This document shows, in pieces, positions 52,775 to 61,844 of a DNA stretch of 64,000 nucleotides. Where the stretch lies: NCBI RefSeq assembly GCF_014279775.1, contig NZ_CP047961.1, positions 992,001 through 1,056,000 of the forward strand. Direction: 5' to 3'. This stretch comes from Synechococcus sp. PROS-9-1. Its GTDB lineage: Bacteria > Cyanobacteriota > Cyanobacteriia > PCC-6307 > Cyanobiaceae. Each line of letters begins with the position of its first letter. Position 1 is the stretch's first letter. The notes under the pieces are model-generated. The model saw only the letters and a program-made list of their open reading frames with translations. It did no database searches and was not told the origin of the DNA. Both the position numbers and the translations under genes were made by a program.

Positions 52775-53416
52775 ATGTTGAGATCCAACCAATGGTGTTT
52801 GCTCGCAGGTGTTCTTGTTTTGGGTCTTTCCATCCTTAACGCCAGCACCGCTGAAACCATTACTCCAAGCCTGGAGCGAGCCGATGTTCTTGCCGGGATG
52901 GCAGGCGTTGGCTTGATGCTGGTTTCCATCCTGTGGACGAGGGCCTCTCCACGCAGTCCGGAAGCAGTTGAACTGGAGGGTGAGCAGGGTTTTGTGCTTT
53001 CCTCTGATTTGGCCGATGAGGTTCGGGCTGAACTGGCATGGGGTAGCCATCAGTTCCTGACCGCGACCTCTGCTGCCACGATCCTTGTGTTTTGGAAGGA
53101 CTCGGTCCTGCTTCGCCGGGGCCTTTTAGGTGCTGGTGATTTTGAACCTGGCGAGATCTGTCAACGATCGCGGCAAAAGCAAGAACTGATTTCTCTTGTA
53201 AAAACAGCCCTCTACCCAGGGAAAGCTGAATTTGACCCCGTCTTACCCGGCTTGCCTTCCGTGATGGTGCAGCCCCTGGGACAAAGCGGCTGGGTTGTGA
53301 TTGGTGGTTGGTCAGAACGATGCTTCAGTCGCTCCGATGAACGTTGGCTGAGCGGTTGGGCTGAACGTCTTCAAACAACACTGAGTTCTGCAGAGGCTGA
53401 AGAGGAAACCCTGTAA
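52775..53416 (+). CDS. Cofactor assembly of complex C protein (CCB2/CCB4-like)
   Basis: About 213 residues from ATG 52775. It has two N-terminal membrane segments (about 6-24 and 39-56) followed by a soluble domain: DEVRAELAWGSHQFLTAT, ILVFWKDSVLLRRGLLG, and WVVIGGWSERCFSRSDERWLSGWAERL. This matches the DUF2930/CCB2-CCB4 family needed to attach haem ci to cytochrome b6. The domain lies on the stromal or cytoplasmic side by homology. It fits the neighbouring photosynthetic-assembly genes. Confidence 0.82.
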   Translation: MLRSNQWCLLAGVLVLGLSILNASTAETITPSLERADVLAGMAGVGLMLVSILWTRASPRSPEAVELEGEQGFVLSSDLADEVRAELAWGSHQFLTATSAATILVFWKDSVLLRRGLLGAGDFEPGEICQRSRQKQELISLVKTALYPGKAEFDPVLPGLPSVMVQPLGQSGWVVIGGWSERCFSRSDERWLSGWAERLQTTLSSAEAEEETL

Positions 53417-53521
53417 TCGCAGTAATTCGAAGTTTTTCTCGTTTGGTTGCCCGATTATTATTGGCCACGGATTCGGAAACTAGGGCAGAGATTATTGCCG
53501 TGATCCTGGGGACCCACGTGG

Positions 53522-53614
53522 TCAAGCGTTTGCCAGGTTTGCAAAAGCTGCCATAACCATGATGGCGATGATCACAGTGCCGCCAAAGAAAGCGATGTTT
53601 GGGGAGTGGTTCAT
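53522..53614 (-). CDS. Possible 30-residue membrane peptide
   Basis: MNHSPNIAFFGGTVIIAIMV followed by MAAFANLANA; a short N-terminus and one hydrophobic helix, of the size of one-helix photosystem or cytochrome subunits. ATG 53614, TGA at 53522. No Shine-Dalgarno is clear, and no named family matches with certainty. It lies antisense and downstream of the CCB-type gene. Confidence 0.4.
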   Translation of the reverse strand: MNHSPNIAFFGGTVIIAIMVMAAFANLANA

Positions 53615-53714
53615 ATCTGGAGGTCAGGATGAAAAGATCTTAGTCAAAGACCTTTACAAACCGTTACCAAAACATTAAGTTCCTCGAGGCGACCTTTGAA
53701 CGGGATCCGCAAAA

Positions 53715-53744
53715 AAAAAGGTCCTCGCGAAAGGGGGCTTTTTT
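53715..53744. terminator. Bidirectional intrinsic terminator
   Basis: A 12-bp stem with three or four G-U pairs: A-rich side AAAAAGGTCCTC (53715-53726) pairs with GGGGGCTTTTTT (53733-53744), loop GCGAAA. It ends in six T on plus, and the opposite side gives nine T on minus. It can serve the CCB-type gene on plus and the minus-strand gene at 54.1-54.3 kb. Confidence 0.75.
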
Positions 53745-53871
53745 ATGCCAATTCCTTATTGGCTCGGCTGGGCAGCGACTTGGTTGCTGGCAAGAGCTGG
53801 CGAGGTCTGTGGCAATTCTTAGATTGGTCTCAAATGAGACAGACGACAGGTATCTCCAGGAGAAATGATTA

Positions 53872-53967
53872 ATGCATGTTCGAATCCTTCTCATGAGCAT
53901 CCTTGCTGTCGCTGGTTTCTTGGCTCTTGCAGCTGTTGTTTCTAATGCGCTAATCGAGCACATCTGA
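53872..53967 (+). CDS. Possible 31-residue membrane peptide
   Basis: MHVRILLMSILAVAGFLALA and then AVVSNALIEHI; a single hydrophobic helix. ATG 53872 has AGGAG upstream (CCAGGAGAAATGATTA). The good ribosome-binding site and hydrophobic helix favour a real small membrane protein, though no family is known. It begins about 130 bases after a strong terminator, so it would need its own promoter. Confidence 0.45.
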   Translation: MHVRILLMSILAVAGFLALAAVVSNALIEHI

Positions 53968-54112
53968 TCGCTCTCTTGATTACCGTTTGATGGCTGATAT
54001 CTATTGATTCATTCATCTCTACCTCTTTGCGAGAAGTCTATGCATGCTTCTCGAGAATGATTGGCGGTTTTGGGGATGTATTTTTTGCGAAAGTTGTGTG
54101 CTTGTTCGGCGC

Positions 54113-54328
54113 TTATTTACGCTCTAATCTAGATCGATAATGTGTAACATATGCAGACAGATTAGCCTTAATCCTAAACCCAAGAATAGCTTGAGGTGTA
54201 AGTAGCTCAGTGTCGGCTTGTGTTGCTTTAAGTCTAAAGACGCGGCCATTCTCGATTAAGTCTTGAAGTTCCTTTGAAACGAACTGTTCTAGGCGAACTG
54301 ACTGCGTATCACTTGAGCAACATGCCAT
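54113..54328 (-). CDS. Small hypothetical protein
   Basis: 71 residues, soluble, with a Cys pair at the start (MACCSSDTQSVRLEQFVSKEL) and a basic end (YRSRLERK). It looks like a compact helix-strand protein but no family is recognised, and no strong Shine-Dalgarno is visible. It ends about 370 bases from the bidirectional terminator. Confidence 0.5.
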   Translation of the reverse strand: MACCSSDTQSVRLEQFVSKELQDLIENGRVFRLKATQADTELLTPQAILGFRIKANLSAYVTHYRSRLERK

Positions 54329-54390
54329 AAGCAGAGATGGCAGTTGCTAATGCATCCGGTCGTAAGAATGATTCAGGGAATGAATATCAG

Positions 54391-55608
54391 TTAAAACAAT
54401 ACTGGAGGTTTGGAACGTTGTGGCTGTTGATCTTGATTGTTTGTTTGCTCCTCAATGCTGAGTTGAGACCGGACTTTGTTACCTGGAGCAGAAAAGATTA
54501 GTGCCCCCTCGTCTCCCACAGATCCGCTCAGTGTTTGTGCCTCCGTAATTTGATTGTTGTCATCGCGTTCCAAGCGAACCCCTCCAGTTGCCAACACGTC
54601 GTCCGTTTTCCAATTCCAGCGACATTTGCGAGCTTCTAGCAGTTCACCAGGTTGTTGGATTCGACATCCTTCAGGGATCACCACAGCGCTTTGATCCAGT
54701 TCAGCAAGGAAACGTTCACCATTGATCTGGGTTTCATTGATCAAGCCTTGAAATGGGTCATTGCTGCTGAGCGTTTGTTGACGGAAATTCCAGCTGGTGT
54801 CTTTGGCACGGAGCAGGCCTTTATTTCTTGGCATGGTCACAATTACGGGAGATTTCACCGTGATCACTCCTTTCTGCGTATTTCCGATCAATCCCCGTCC
54901 TTCTAGTTGCTCGAGGACAACGCCCTCTTGATCACGACGTTGGCCAAGAACTGGTCCATTCGCTTTAAGTGAGCCACTTTCAAGGTTCCAGAATGCTTTC
55001 CCTGTTCTGACAGCTGTATCTGGTTTGACAGTGAGCGCGAGCTTGCCTTTCCAGTGATCCAGTTGAACGGGACCGCTGAGTGTGAGGTCACTTGTATCTT
55101 GCCGAAGGACTGCAAAGGTTGCGGTGATTCTCGAACGATCATCAAAAGCCCTTGGCTGTTGTTCCATCACAAGGCGAGAAAGTTGTGGTTGCCAACGCAA
55201 TCTTTCTCCTTTAATCAATATTTGTTGCCCGTTGATTTGCTGAAGCTTAACATCTCCTTCAAGTATAACTTGTTCTCCATCATTGACGACTACAGCAATG
55301 TCAGCCCTAATTTCAAAAGAAGGTTTGTTGTTGTTATAGAGAATCCCAACGGGTTTCTTGGCCCTTACTAATCTGCGAGAGAGTTCATAGCGTGCTTCAG
55401 GACTCGAGAGTTTCCAGTCGATATCTCCACTTGTTTTTTTCTGTTCAAGCTCAAGCTTTCGAAACACAAATGGTGGTGGTGCCACTGTTTTCGAACGGTT
55501 TCCTGTTGAGGAGCCGCAGCCCAGCATGAAGGTACTGAGAAGCACTGGAGTGATCCAGCTGGTGCTTTTTTGCAAGCTGCCGGAGTGGAATCGCTGAGCG
55601 AGAGTCAC
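54391..55608 (-). CDS. lptC: LptC-like LPS export lipoprotein
   Basis: 405 residues from GTG 55608, which overlaps the metG stop by GTGA. A signal peptide ends in a lipobox, LLSTFMLGCGSST (Cys about residue 31), so it is lipid-anchored. The rest is beta-rich with repeated LSSPEARYELSRR, ILEGDVKLQQING, and later GLINETQINGERFLAEL patterns resembling the OstA/LptC jellyroll, but with about twice the usual LptC length. The lptA/B/F genes are 36 kb away. A candidate overlapping plus-strand frame lies under its 3' end. Confidence 0.78.
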   Translation of the reverse strand: MTLAQRFHSGSLQKSTSWITPVLLSTFMLGCGSSTGNRSKTVAPPPFVFRKLELEQKKTSGDIDWKLSSPEARYELSRRLVRAKKPVGILYNNNKPSFEIRADIAVVVNDGEQVILEGDVKLQQINGQQILIKGERLRWQPQLSRLVMEQQPRAFDDRSRITATFAVLRQDTSDLTLSGPVQLDHWKGKLALTVKPDTAVRTGKAFWNLESGSLKANGPVLGQRRDQEGVVLEQLEGRGLIGNTQKGVITVKSPVIVTMPRNKGLLRAKDTSWNFRQQTLSSNDPFQGLINETQINGERFLAELDQSAVVIPEGCRIQQPGELLEARKCRWNWKTDDVLATGGVRLERDDNNQITEAQTLSGSVGDEGALIFSAPGNKVRSQLSIEEQTNNQDQQPQRSKPPVLF

Positions 55609-57149
55609 AGTGCTTCTTCGAGTTCCAGCCGTAGCATCACAGGCTGTGGCGGGGGGAGGGGATGGCCTGATTCGAGGCCTCCCCACACCAGTTGTCCGGA
55701 CCAGTGTGCCGTATTTGACGGTTGGTTGAGTTGGCTCAGAATCCGTTCGCTCAAATCAGGGACGAGAGGTTGCAGAAGCCATCCCACCAGTCGAGCGCTT
55801 TCTAAAACTCCGTATAAGTCCACTGCGACTTGAGCATCCTGGCCACCCTTCTTCATTTTGCTCCAAGGTGCTTGGTCGTTGAGGTATCCGTTCGCTTGAA
55901 TGGCAAGCTGAAGAATGGCCTCAGCCGCTTTCTGAAAGGCCATTAAGGGCATGGCCTCGCGGACGCAAGCGATTGCCGTTTCGGCAGCTTGGCGTAACGC
56001 ATGACTATCACTGTCTTTGGACTCAACGATGGGTGCGGACTCGTTAAACCATTTACGAGACATCGAAGAGGTTCGGTTCAGCAAATTACCAATGGTGTTG
56101 GCGAGGTCATTGTTGACAAGATCAACAAAACGCTGTTGTTGGAAATCACCATCATCACCAAATTGAATATCGCGTAAGAGATACCAGCGCACGGCATCTT
56201 TGCCGCAGCGATTCAAGAGCACATTTGGATCAAGAACATTGCCAATTGATTTGCCCATTTTTTGGCCTTCTCTGGTCAGAAAACCATGCCCGAATACTTT
56301 TTTTGGTAGTGGTAAACCGGCTGACATCAACATTGCTGGCCAATACACAGCATGAAAACGCAGGATATCTTTGCCAATCACGTGGTGATCTGCTGGCCAG
56401 CCAACAGCTTTTAAGCGCTCAAGGTCAATACTTCCACCGTCATCTAATAGAGCCGTGAGGTAGCCAAGTAAGGCATCGAACCACACATAAAAGGTATGGC
56501 CTTGATGCCCTGGTACCGGTAATCCCCAGTCCACATTGACCCTTGAAATGGAAAAGTCGCGCAATCCGCCCGCTACAAAGTTTTGAATCTCTTTGCGACG
56601 ACTCGCTGGTGCAATGAAATCAGACTGGTTGAGCAGGGTTTCAATTTTTTCTTGGTAGTGAGATAAACAAAAGAAAAGGTTCTCTTCATCTCTCCACTCC
56701 AATGTTTTCTGGTGGATGGAACAAGTTGGGTTGACCGCTTCGGCAGGATCATCTTTGAACTCCTCGCAGCCAACGCAATACCAACCGGTTTGACGGCCAC
56801 TGCGGATATCTCCTGCCTCTTCACAACGTTGAAAAAACTGTTGGACAAGCGGCAAATGGCGTGGTGACGTGGTGCGGACAAATCGATCGTTGCTGATCTC
56901 CCATTCGTTCCAAGCCTTTTCGTAGCTCGCTGTTACTCGATTGCAGTGATCGATGGGACTGATTCCTTGTGCAGCGGCTGTGCGTTCAATTTTTTGACCG
57001 TGTTCGTCTACACCAGTGACAAACACCACTTCATGACCTTCAAGTCTCTGAAAGCGAGCCAGTGCATCACAGGCAATGGTGGTGTACGTGCTTCCTAAAT
57101 GAGGTTTGTCGTTGACGTAGTAAAGAGGGGTTGTAAGGGTATAAATCAT
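55605..57149 (-). CDS. metG: Methionyl-tRNA synthetase
   Basis: Charges tRNA-Met and initiator tRNA. 514 residues, the short form without the C-terminal dimerisation domain. Motif HIGH is PHLGS in LYYVNDKPHLGSTY (about 14), and KMSKS is QKMGKS in REGQKMGKSIGN. The knuckle has CVGCEEF and NPTCSIHQK cysteines for zinc. Start ATG 57149. The stop overlaps the LptC-like gene start. Confidence 0.97.
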   Translation of the reverse strand: MIYTLTTPLYYVNDKPHLGSTYTTIACDALARFQRLEGHEVVFVTGVDEHGQKIERTAAAQGISPIDHCNRVTASYEKAWNEWEISNDRFVRTTSPRHLPLVQQFFQRCEEAGDIRSGRQTGWYCVGCEEFKDDPAEAVNPTCSIHQKTLEWRDEENLFFCLSHYQEKIETLLNQSDFIAPASRRKEIQNFVAGGLRDFSISRVNVDWGLPVPGHQGHTFYVWFDALLGYLTALLDDGGSIDLERLKAVGWPADHHVIGKDILRFHAVYWPAMLMSAGLPLPKKVFGHGFLTREGQKMGKSIGNVLDPNVLLNRCGKDAVRWYLLRDIQFGDDGDFQQQRFVDLVNNDLANTIGNLLNRTSSMSRKWFNESAPIVESKDSDSHALRQAAETAIACVREAMPLMAFQKAAEAILQLAIQANGYLNDQAPWSKMKKGGQDAQVAVDLYGVLESARLVGWLLQPLVPDLSERILSQLNQPSNTAHWSGQLVWGGLESGHPLPPPQPVMLRLELEEAL

Positions 57150-57209
57150 GGTCGTCTCGGGGTGATCCCCTTCCGGCCTTGGATCCTAACGACCTCCCTT
57201 CGCTTCGTC

Positions 57210-57380
57210 ATGCCACTTCCCAACGTTGCGTTCGTCGATGGAGACTTCGATCCTGAGGAACAGAGGCAGCTGACTGAGCAGCTCAGCCAACCTGAACTTG
57301 ATTTATTCCGGATCTGGGCCGAGGCGCTTCGCCTCAATTGCGATCTGATGAACAGCAGTCGCGATTCGGCTCAGGGATGA
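57210..57380 (+). CDS. Small hypothetical protein
   Basis: 56 residues from ATG 57210 (MPLPNVAFVDGDFDPEEQRQ), acidic and helical, with a short RIWAEALRLNCDLMNSS second half. Its stop TGA overlaps the next gene's ATG (ATGA), so the pair is co-translated. No family recognised. The frame is open upstream across the metG promoter, but the ATG at 57210 is the first credible start. Confidence 0.55.
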   Translation: MPLPNVAFVDGDFDPEEQRQLTEQLSQPELDLFRIWAEALRLNCDLMNSSRDSAQG

Positions 57381-59203
57381 GCGCGCAAACTTGCCATAGC
57401 CCAGTGGTGGTCTGGGGTGGTGGCACTGGAGGTGTTGCCGCTTCACTCCAGGCTGCTCGATCCGGCGCCAGCACGCTTCTGCTGACCCCTGGTCGCTGGC
57501 TAGGGGGAATGGTCAGCACGGCCGGAGTGTGTTGTCCTGATGGAAATGAACTCGCCCCTTGGCAGACCGGATTGTGGGGTGCATTCCTTAGGGCTTTGTA
57601 TCAAAACGAGCCAGAAGGCCTCGATCAAAACTGGGTGAGTTGCTTTGGCTATCGGCCAACGACGGCTGAGCGGATTCTTCAAAACTGGGTGCAGGCACTC
57701 CCGAATCTTCAGTGGTGGGCGGATTGTCAGCTGCTGGATGTGGAACGTTCTGGATCATCTGTACAAGCAGTGCTGATTCAATGCGCTGGCGATGTCTATC
57801 GCATTGGCTGTGACGTGGTGATAGATGGTAGTGATCGCGGAGATTTGTTGCCCTTGGCTGAGGCACCCTTTCGTTTTGGTTGGGAGGCTCAAGAGTTGTG
57901 GGGGGAGCCGAGCGCTCCTAGTGAGCAGCGGCTTAAGACAGAACGATTTTTTCGTGAGCAGCCAGTGCAATCCCCCACCTGGGTGGTGATGGCTCAGCTT
58001 CAGAGCAATCGACTTTTGGCTGATCCCGCTTCAGGGTTTGATCCAAACGGAGCACCGTTGCTGTTACCCGAGCCGTTTGAACAGGCCTGTGCAGCCTTTG
58101 GTTTGGAGCGCACCATCAATTATGGCCGCTTGCCTGGGGGATTGGTGATGCTGAATTGGCCCCTGCATGGCAACGATTGGCATCGGGGATTGGAGAGAGC
58201 CTTCAACGCGGATCCCAAGGCGGAACAGGAGCTCATGGCTGAGATGCAAGCTCACAGCCTGCATTTTGCGGATGAGCTTCAGCGATGTAGCTCCGGTTGG
58301 TTAACGCGGGGAGAGGCGTTCCCCCAGGAGGCAGGAAGCCCAGCTCCCTGGTTGGCTGGAATGCCCTATTGGCGTGAGGGGCGCCGGATGGTCGGTCTCA
58401 AGACGGTGATTGAACAGGATCTTCTGCCTCAGACGACCGGTCAATCCATCGCTGCGCTTCCCTTAAATGACGCTGGTGCGTTGGAATCGATTGCTGTTGG
58501 CAATTACGCCAACGACCATCACTATCCCGGACCTGATTGGCCACTTGCCCCAAAAAGCTGTCGTTGGGGTGGCCGCTGGTCAGGGACTCCTTTTTGCATT
58601 CCTTATCAAGCGCTGGTGAGTGCTGACCTGGATAATTTGCTGACTGCTGATAAGGCTTTCAGTACGAGCCATATGGCCAATGGGGCGACCAGGCTCCAAC
58701 CTCTTGTCTTTAATGTGGGACAGGCTTCTGGCGCAGCGGCTGCCCTGTCGATTCGGCTCCAATGTCCACTCGCAACTCTGCCCGTTCGTCTCCTTCAAGA
58801 GCTCCTAATCGAGGAGCCCACGGCTCCCTCTGGAATTGTTCCGCTCTGGGACACACCTTGGCATCATCCACACTGGCAAAAAAGACAGCGTGCCTGTCTT
58901 GAAACCCCTGAGCTCCTCGGCGGTGATGGGTGTTGGCTCGGTTCTGATGCGCAGTCTGAGATGGCACCTCCTCCCCAGCCTCAACAGGCCGTTTGGTCAG
59001 GAATGCTGCTGCCTGATGGCCAAGGTGGATACGAATTGGAACTTGTGAGCGGCCGTCGTTGGCCCTTGATTACCTTGGAGCCGGAGCTGAGCGATTGGCT
59101 GGCGAATCAGCAACGCCCTAAGGCCATTGAGTTACTCGCAGTCGCCAACCCCTGGGGGCCCTGGTTACGGGGCATCAGCCTGCATGGCTCAAGGGGGAGT
59201 TAG
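57377..59203 (+). CDS. FAD-dependent oxidoreductase (FAD_oxidored family)
   Basis: 608 residues from ATG 57377. The N-terminal dinucleotide motif is VVVWGGGTGGVAASLQAARSG, followed by PGRWLGGMVSTAGVCC, which matches the PF12831-type FAD-dependent oxidoreductases also found with xanthan lyases. A later KAFSTSHMANGATRLQPLVFNVGQASGAAAALS block forms the second FAD contact. The substrate cannot be told from sequence. It overlaps the small gene before it and ends one base into the convergent RNase II gene. Confidence 0.85.
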   Translation: MSAQTCHSPVVVWGGGTGGVAASLQAARSGASTLLLTPGRWLGGMVSTAGVCCPDGNELAPWQTGLWGAFLRALYQNEPEGLDQNWVSCFGYRPTTAERILQNWVQALPNLQWWADCQLLDVERSGSSVQAVLIQCAGDVYRIGCDVVIDGSDRGDLLPLAEAPFRFGWEAQELWGEPSAPSEQRLKTERFFREQPVQSPTWVVMAQLQSNRLLADPASGFDPNGAPLLLPEPFEQACAAFGLERTINYGRLPGGLVMLNWPLHGNDWHRGLERAFNADPKAEQELMAEMQAHSLHFADELQRCSSGWLTRGEAFPQEAGSPAPWLAGMPYWREGRRMVGLKTVIEQDLLPQTTGQSIAALPLNDAGALESIAVGNYANDHHYPGPDWPLAPKSCRWGGRWSGTPFCIPYQALVSADLDNLLTADKAFSTSHMANGATRLQPLVFNVGQASGAAAALSIRLQCPLATLPVRLLQELLIEEPTAPSGIVPLWDTPWHHPHWQKRQRACLETPELLGGDGCWLGSDAQSEMAPPPQPQQAVWSGMLLPDGQGGYELELVSGRRWPLITLEPELSDWLANQQRPKAIELLAVANPWGPWLRGISLHGSRGS

Positions 59204-61302
59204 TGAGCCGAAGCCACCAGCCTGAGTTGATCGCGCACCGAGTCCACATGCTGCACGTTGATCAATAGGCCCTCGCCCGGTTCTGAATCTCTAGGGCATT
59301 CAGCTGCCACATCCATGGCGAGGTCGTCAATGCGCACCAGTCCAAGCTGATCCTGAGGACGCAACCAGCGCAAGAACTGTGCAGCCCACTGCTCCTTGCA
59401 ATGGTGTTCAAACCACACCTGCTGCCAGTGTCTTTGGTCTTCTCGGGAAATACCAATGCCTTCTCGCACCGCTGCATCGAAGTCACTCAAGAGGGCTTGA
59501 AGTGCATCGCGGTCGAGCGGTTCCTCGCCACTGTCACCGTCACTGAGTTGGGCTTGGAATTGCCGCTGTACAACGAGATCCCCGTAGCGACGAATGGGGG
59601 ATGTGGCTTGGGCATAGGAGGCAAGTCCCAAGCTGAAATGTGCTGCAGGTTGGGTTCCCATCAGTCCGCGACTGAGACAACGCTTGATGGCGGCGAAACG
59701 TACGGCTCCATCGGGCAGTGCCTCCAATTCGGAGCTGGGGGGGAGGTCAGCTGGGAGTTGGCTGCGGAAGGGCAAGGCCAGGTCATGCACCTCCGCAATT
59801 CTGGCCACCACGGCACCGGCCAAAATCATCGCTTCAGCCACCATTTGCCTTGATCGACCAGGTTCACTGACTTCGAGAGATGGCTGACCATTTCGACAAC
59901 GAATCCGGCCTTCTGGAAGGTCCATGAGAAGGGCTCCATTGCGTACTCGGCAGCCTCGCCTTCGACTGAGGAGCGCATCCAATTCTGCTAAATCGGTGTC
60001 TTCTGGAGGTGCCAATTCGATCAACTCATCGGCGTCTTCGTAGCTGAGGCGATAGGTCGGTTGAACCCAGCTGCGCTGGATCCCGTGATCTCCGAGTTCA
60101 CCGTCGCTGCTGAGTTCAGCCCAGATGCTCCAGGCAGCCGTTCGCATCCGTGCTCGCAAACTGAAAGGCCCCGTTGACAAGCATTCTGGAAACATCGGCA
60201 GATTGCCTTTCGCTAAATAGAGGCTGCTACCGCGGCGTCTGGCTTCGAGGTCGAGGGCTGAGTCTTGATCGATGAGTCGCCCTGGGTCAGCGATATGAAT
60301 CCAGACTCTTTGAGTGCCATCCTCGCAACGTTCCAGCGCGATCCCGTCATCAATATCTCGAGTGTCTTCATCGTCGATCGTGACGCAGCGCTGATCGCAA
60401 AGATCGATGCGCTCGGAGTCACCGGGGCGTTCGCTCGTGTTGAGCTCCACCAAGCGTTCAGCCTCCTCGAGCAGAGCTGAGCTAAATCCTGAAGACCAGG
60501 GAGTGCCGGCCATTGATACAAGTTGATGGGGGTCCCAAAGGCCGAGGTCCACCAACAGAAGGCGAACGTCTGCCCTGTCTTGATCTAGGCGCAGCCCCAC
60601 CAGGCTTTGCTGAACCACCCGGTCAAGTTGTGCGAATTCGAGGGACCCTGAAACCATGTCCTTGAGCTGTTCAAACCTGGCACCAAGAACTGGGGGGAGG
60701 CCTTGCAGATCAAGCGGTTGTCGAGCGGTTAATAGCTTTTTCCAATGCTGCTCGATTTGCTGTTCAAGAGTCTTGAGCCGCTGTTGTCGGCGCAGCGGTT
60801 TGAGTTCGGCTGCCGAGCGTGCCTTGATCTGATCTTGCTTATAACGGAACCAAAATTGTGGCCCCATTAAGGCCAACCAACACAGGGCCAATTGGCTTGG
60901 ATTGCTTCCTCCGCAGACCAGATCACTGAAAAAATCAATCTCAACGGTCTCATCCGATTCCAGCAATAGGAGCCATGCTGCGCCCCAGCTGCGACGATCG
61001 AGACAAGATGGGTGGACCTGCTCGGATTTGAGATGCCATGGAGAAGCCCCCAGGCCATCGGGAAGCTCAGCTCCGGATGGCAGGGGGCAAATGAGATCCA
61101 ATTGCCGCTGAGGTAAGACAACGGATTTGCGATCAAATCCAAGCTTCAAGCGCGCTTTGCTGCCTTGAAGAGATTCGACGACAGCAAGTTGGTTCCCCTT
61201 CGACTCTTGGACGCCGACAAGATCTCCTGGTTGGAGAGAGGACGAAGCCAGTGGATCAGCCTTCGGGGTTGACGAAGGGCAGCAACGCCACGATGCGAGC
61301 AC
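59200..61302 (-). CDS. rnb: Ribonuclease II (RNB domain, intact)
   Basis: 3'-to-5' exoribonuclease that degrades structured and decayed mRNA. 700 residues. The catalytic aspartates are in [16 protein letters not shown] (about 300-315), the WIHIADPG block follows, and the C-terminal [15 protein letters not shown] carries the conserved Arg pair. An S1-type region ends the protein. It starts at GTG 61302, about 47 bases inside rpsR; no other start exists in the region. It is the functional counterpart of the degenerate gene at 32.5-34.9 kb. Confidence 0.93.
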
Positions 61303-61477
61303 GCTTTACCGCATTGGTCAGGTCGCGCTGCTGCTTAGCAGTCAGCCCAGTCAGACGACGAGGAAGAATCTTTCCTCGCTCGGTGATGAATTTTTTAAGT
61401 AGATCCACATCTTTGTAATCAATGGGATCTCCAGGTTTGATCGGAGAAAGACGCTTCTTAAAGAAGGAACTAGACAT
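61256..61477 (-). CDS. rpsR: 30S ribosomal protein S18
   Basis: 73 residues. The conserved [20 protein letters not shown] and [24 protein letters not shown] are the S18 signature. It is 38 bases after rpmG, as in most cyanobacteria, and its end overlaps the RNase II start. Confidence 0.97.
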
Positions 61478-61515
61478 AACTCAGGAAAGCTGTTGAACGA
61501 TGAACACCTGCAAAA

Positions 61516-61716
61516 TCACTTGATTTCCTTGTGGAGAGTCATTTTGTTGAGCTGGGGACAGAATTTCATGATCTCCAGCCGCTCAGTGGTGTTCCGTCGG
61601 TTCTTCTCCGTCGTGTACCTAGACACACCGGGAGAACGCTTTTCGGAGGCGGAGGCGGACCGGCATTCAGTGCACTCGAGAGTGATCACGATCCGGACGC
61701 CCTTGTTTTTAGCCAT
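61516..61716 (-). CDS. rpmG: 50S ribosomal protein L33
   Basis: 66 residues from ATG 61716. [18 protein letters not shown] is the L33 start, with C16 and C19, a CxxC half-zinc ribbon whose second pair is not evident. Then [20 protein letters not shown] and [13 protein letters not shown] follow. It is the first of the rpmG-rpsR pair, divergent from pheT. Confidence 0.95.
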   Translation of the reverse strand: MAKNKGVRIVITLECTECRSASASEKRSPGVSRYTTEKNRRNTTERLEIMKFCPQLNKMTLHKEIK

Positions 61717-61844
61717 AAAGGACGTTGCGCCGCAGAAGCGAAGCGTAGTAACAAACAACGAGTTTACATCTTCAACTGACACTAGAAAGAGTTTTGATGA
61801 TGGCTCGGAGCTTCGTAGGATCGCCATTCGATTGAATCGTTGAC

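Noticed and set aside
53664-53963. 99-residue minus-strand frame
   Set aside because: Antisense to the mini-ORF with a good Shine-Dalgarno and runs through the bidirectional terminator.
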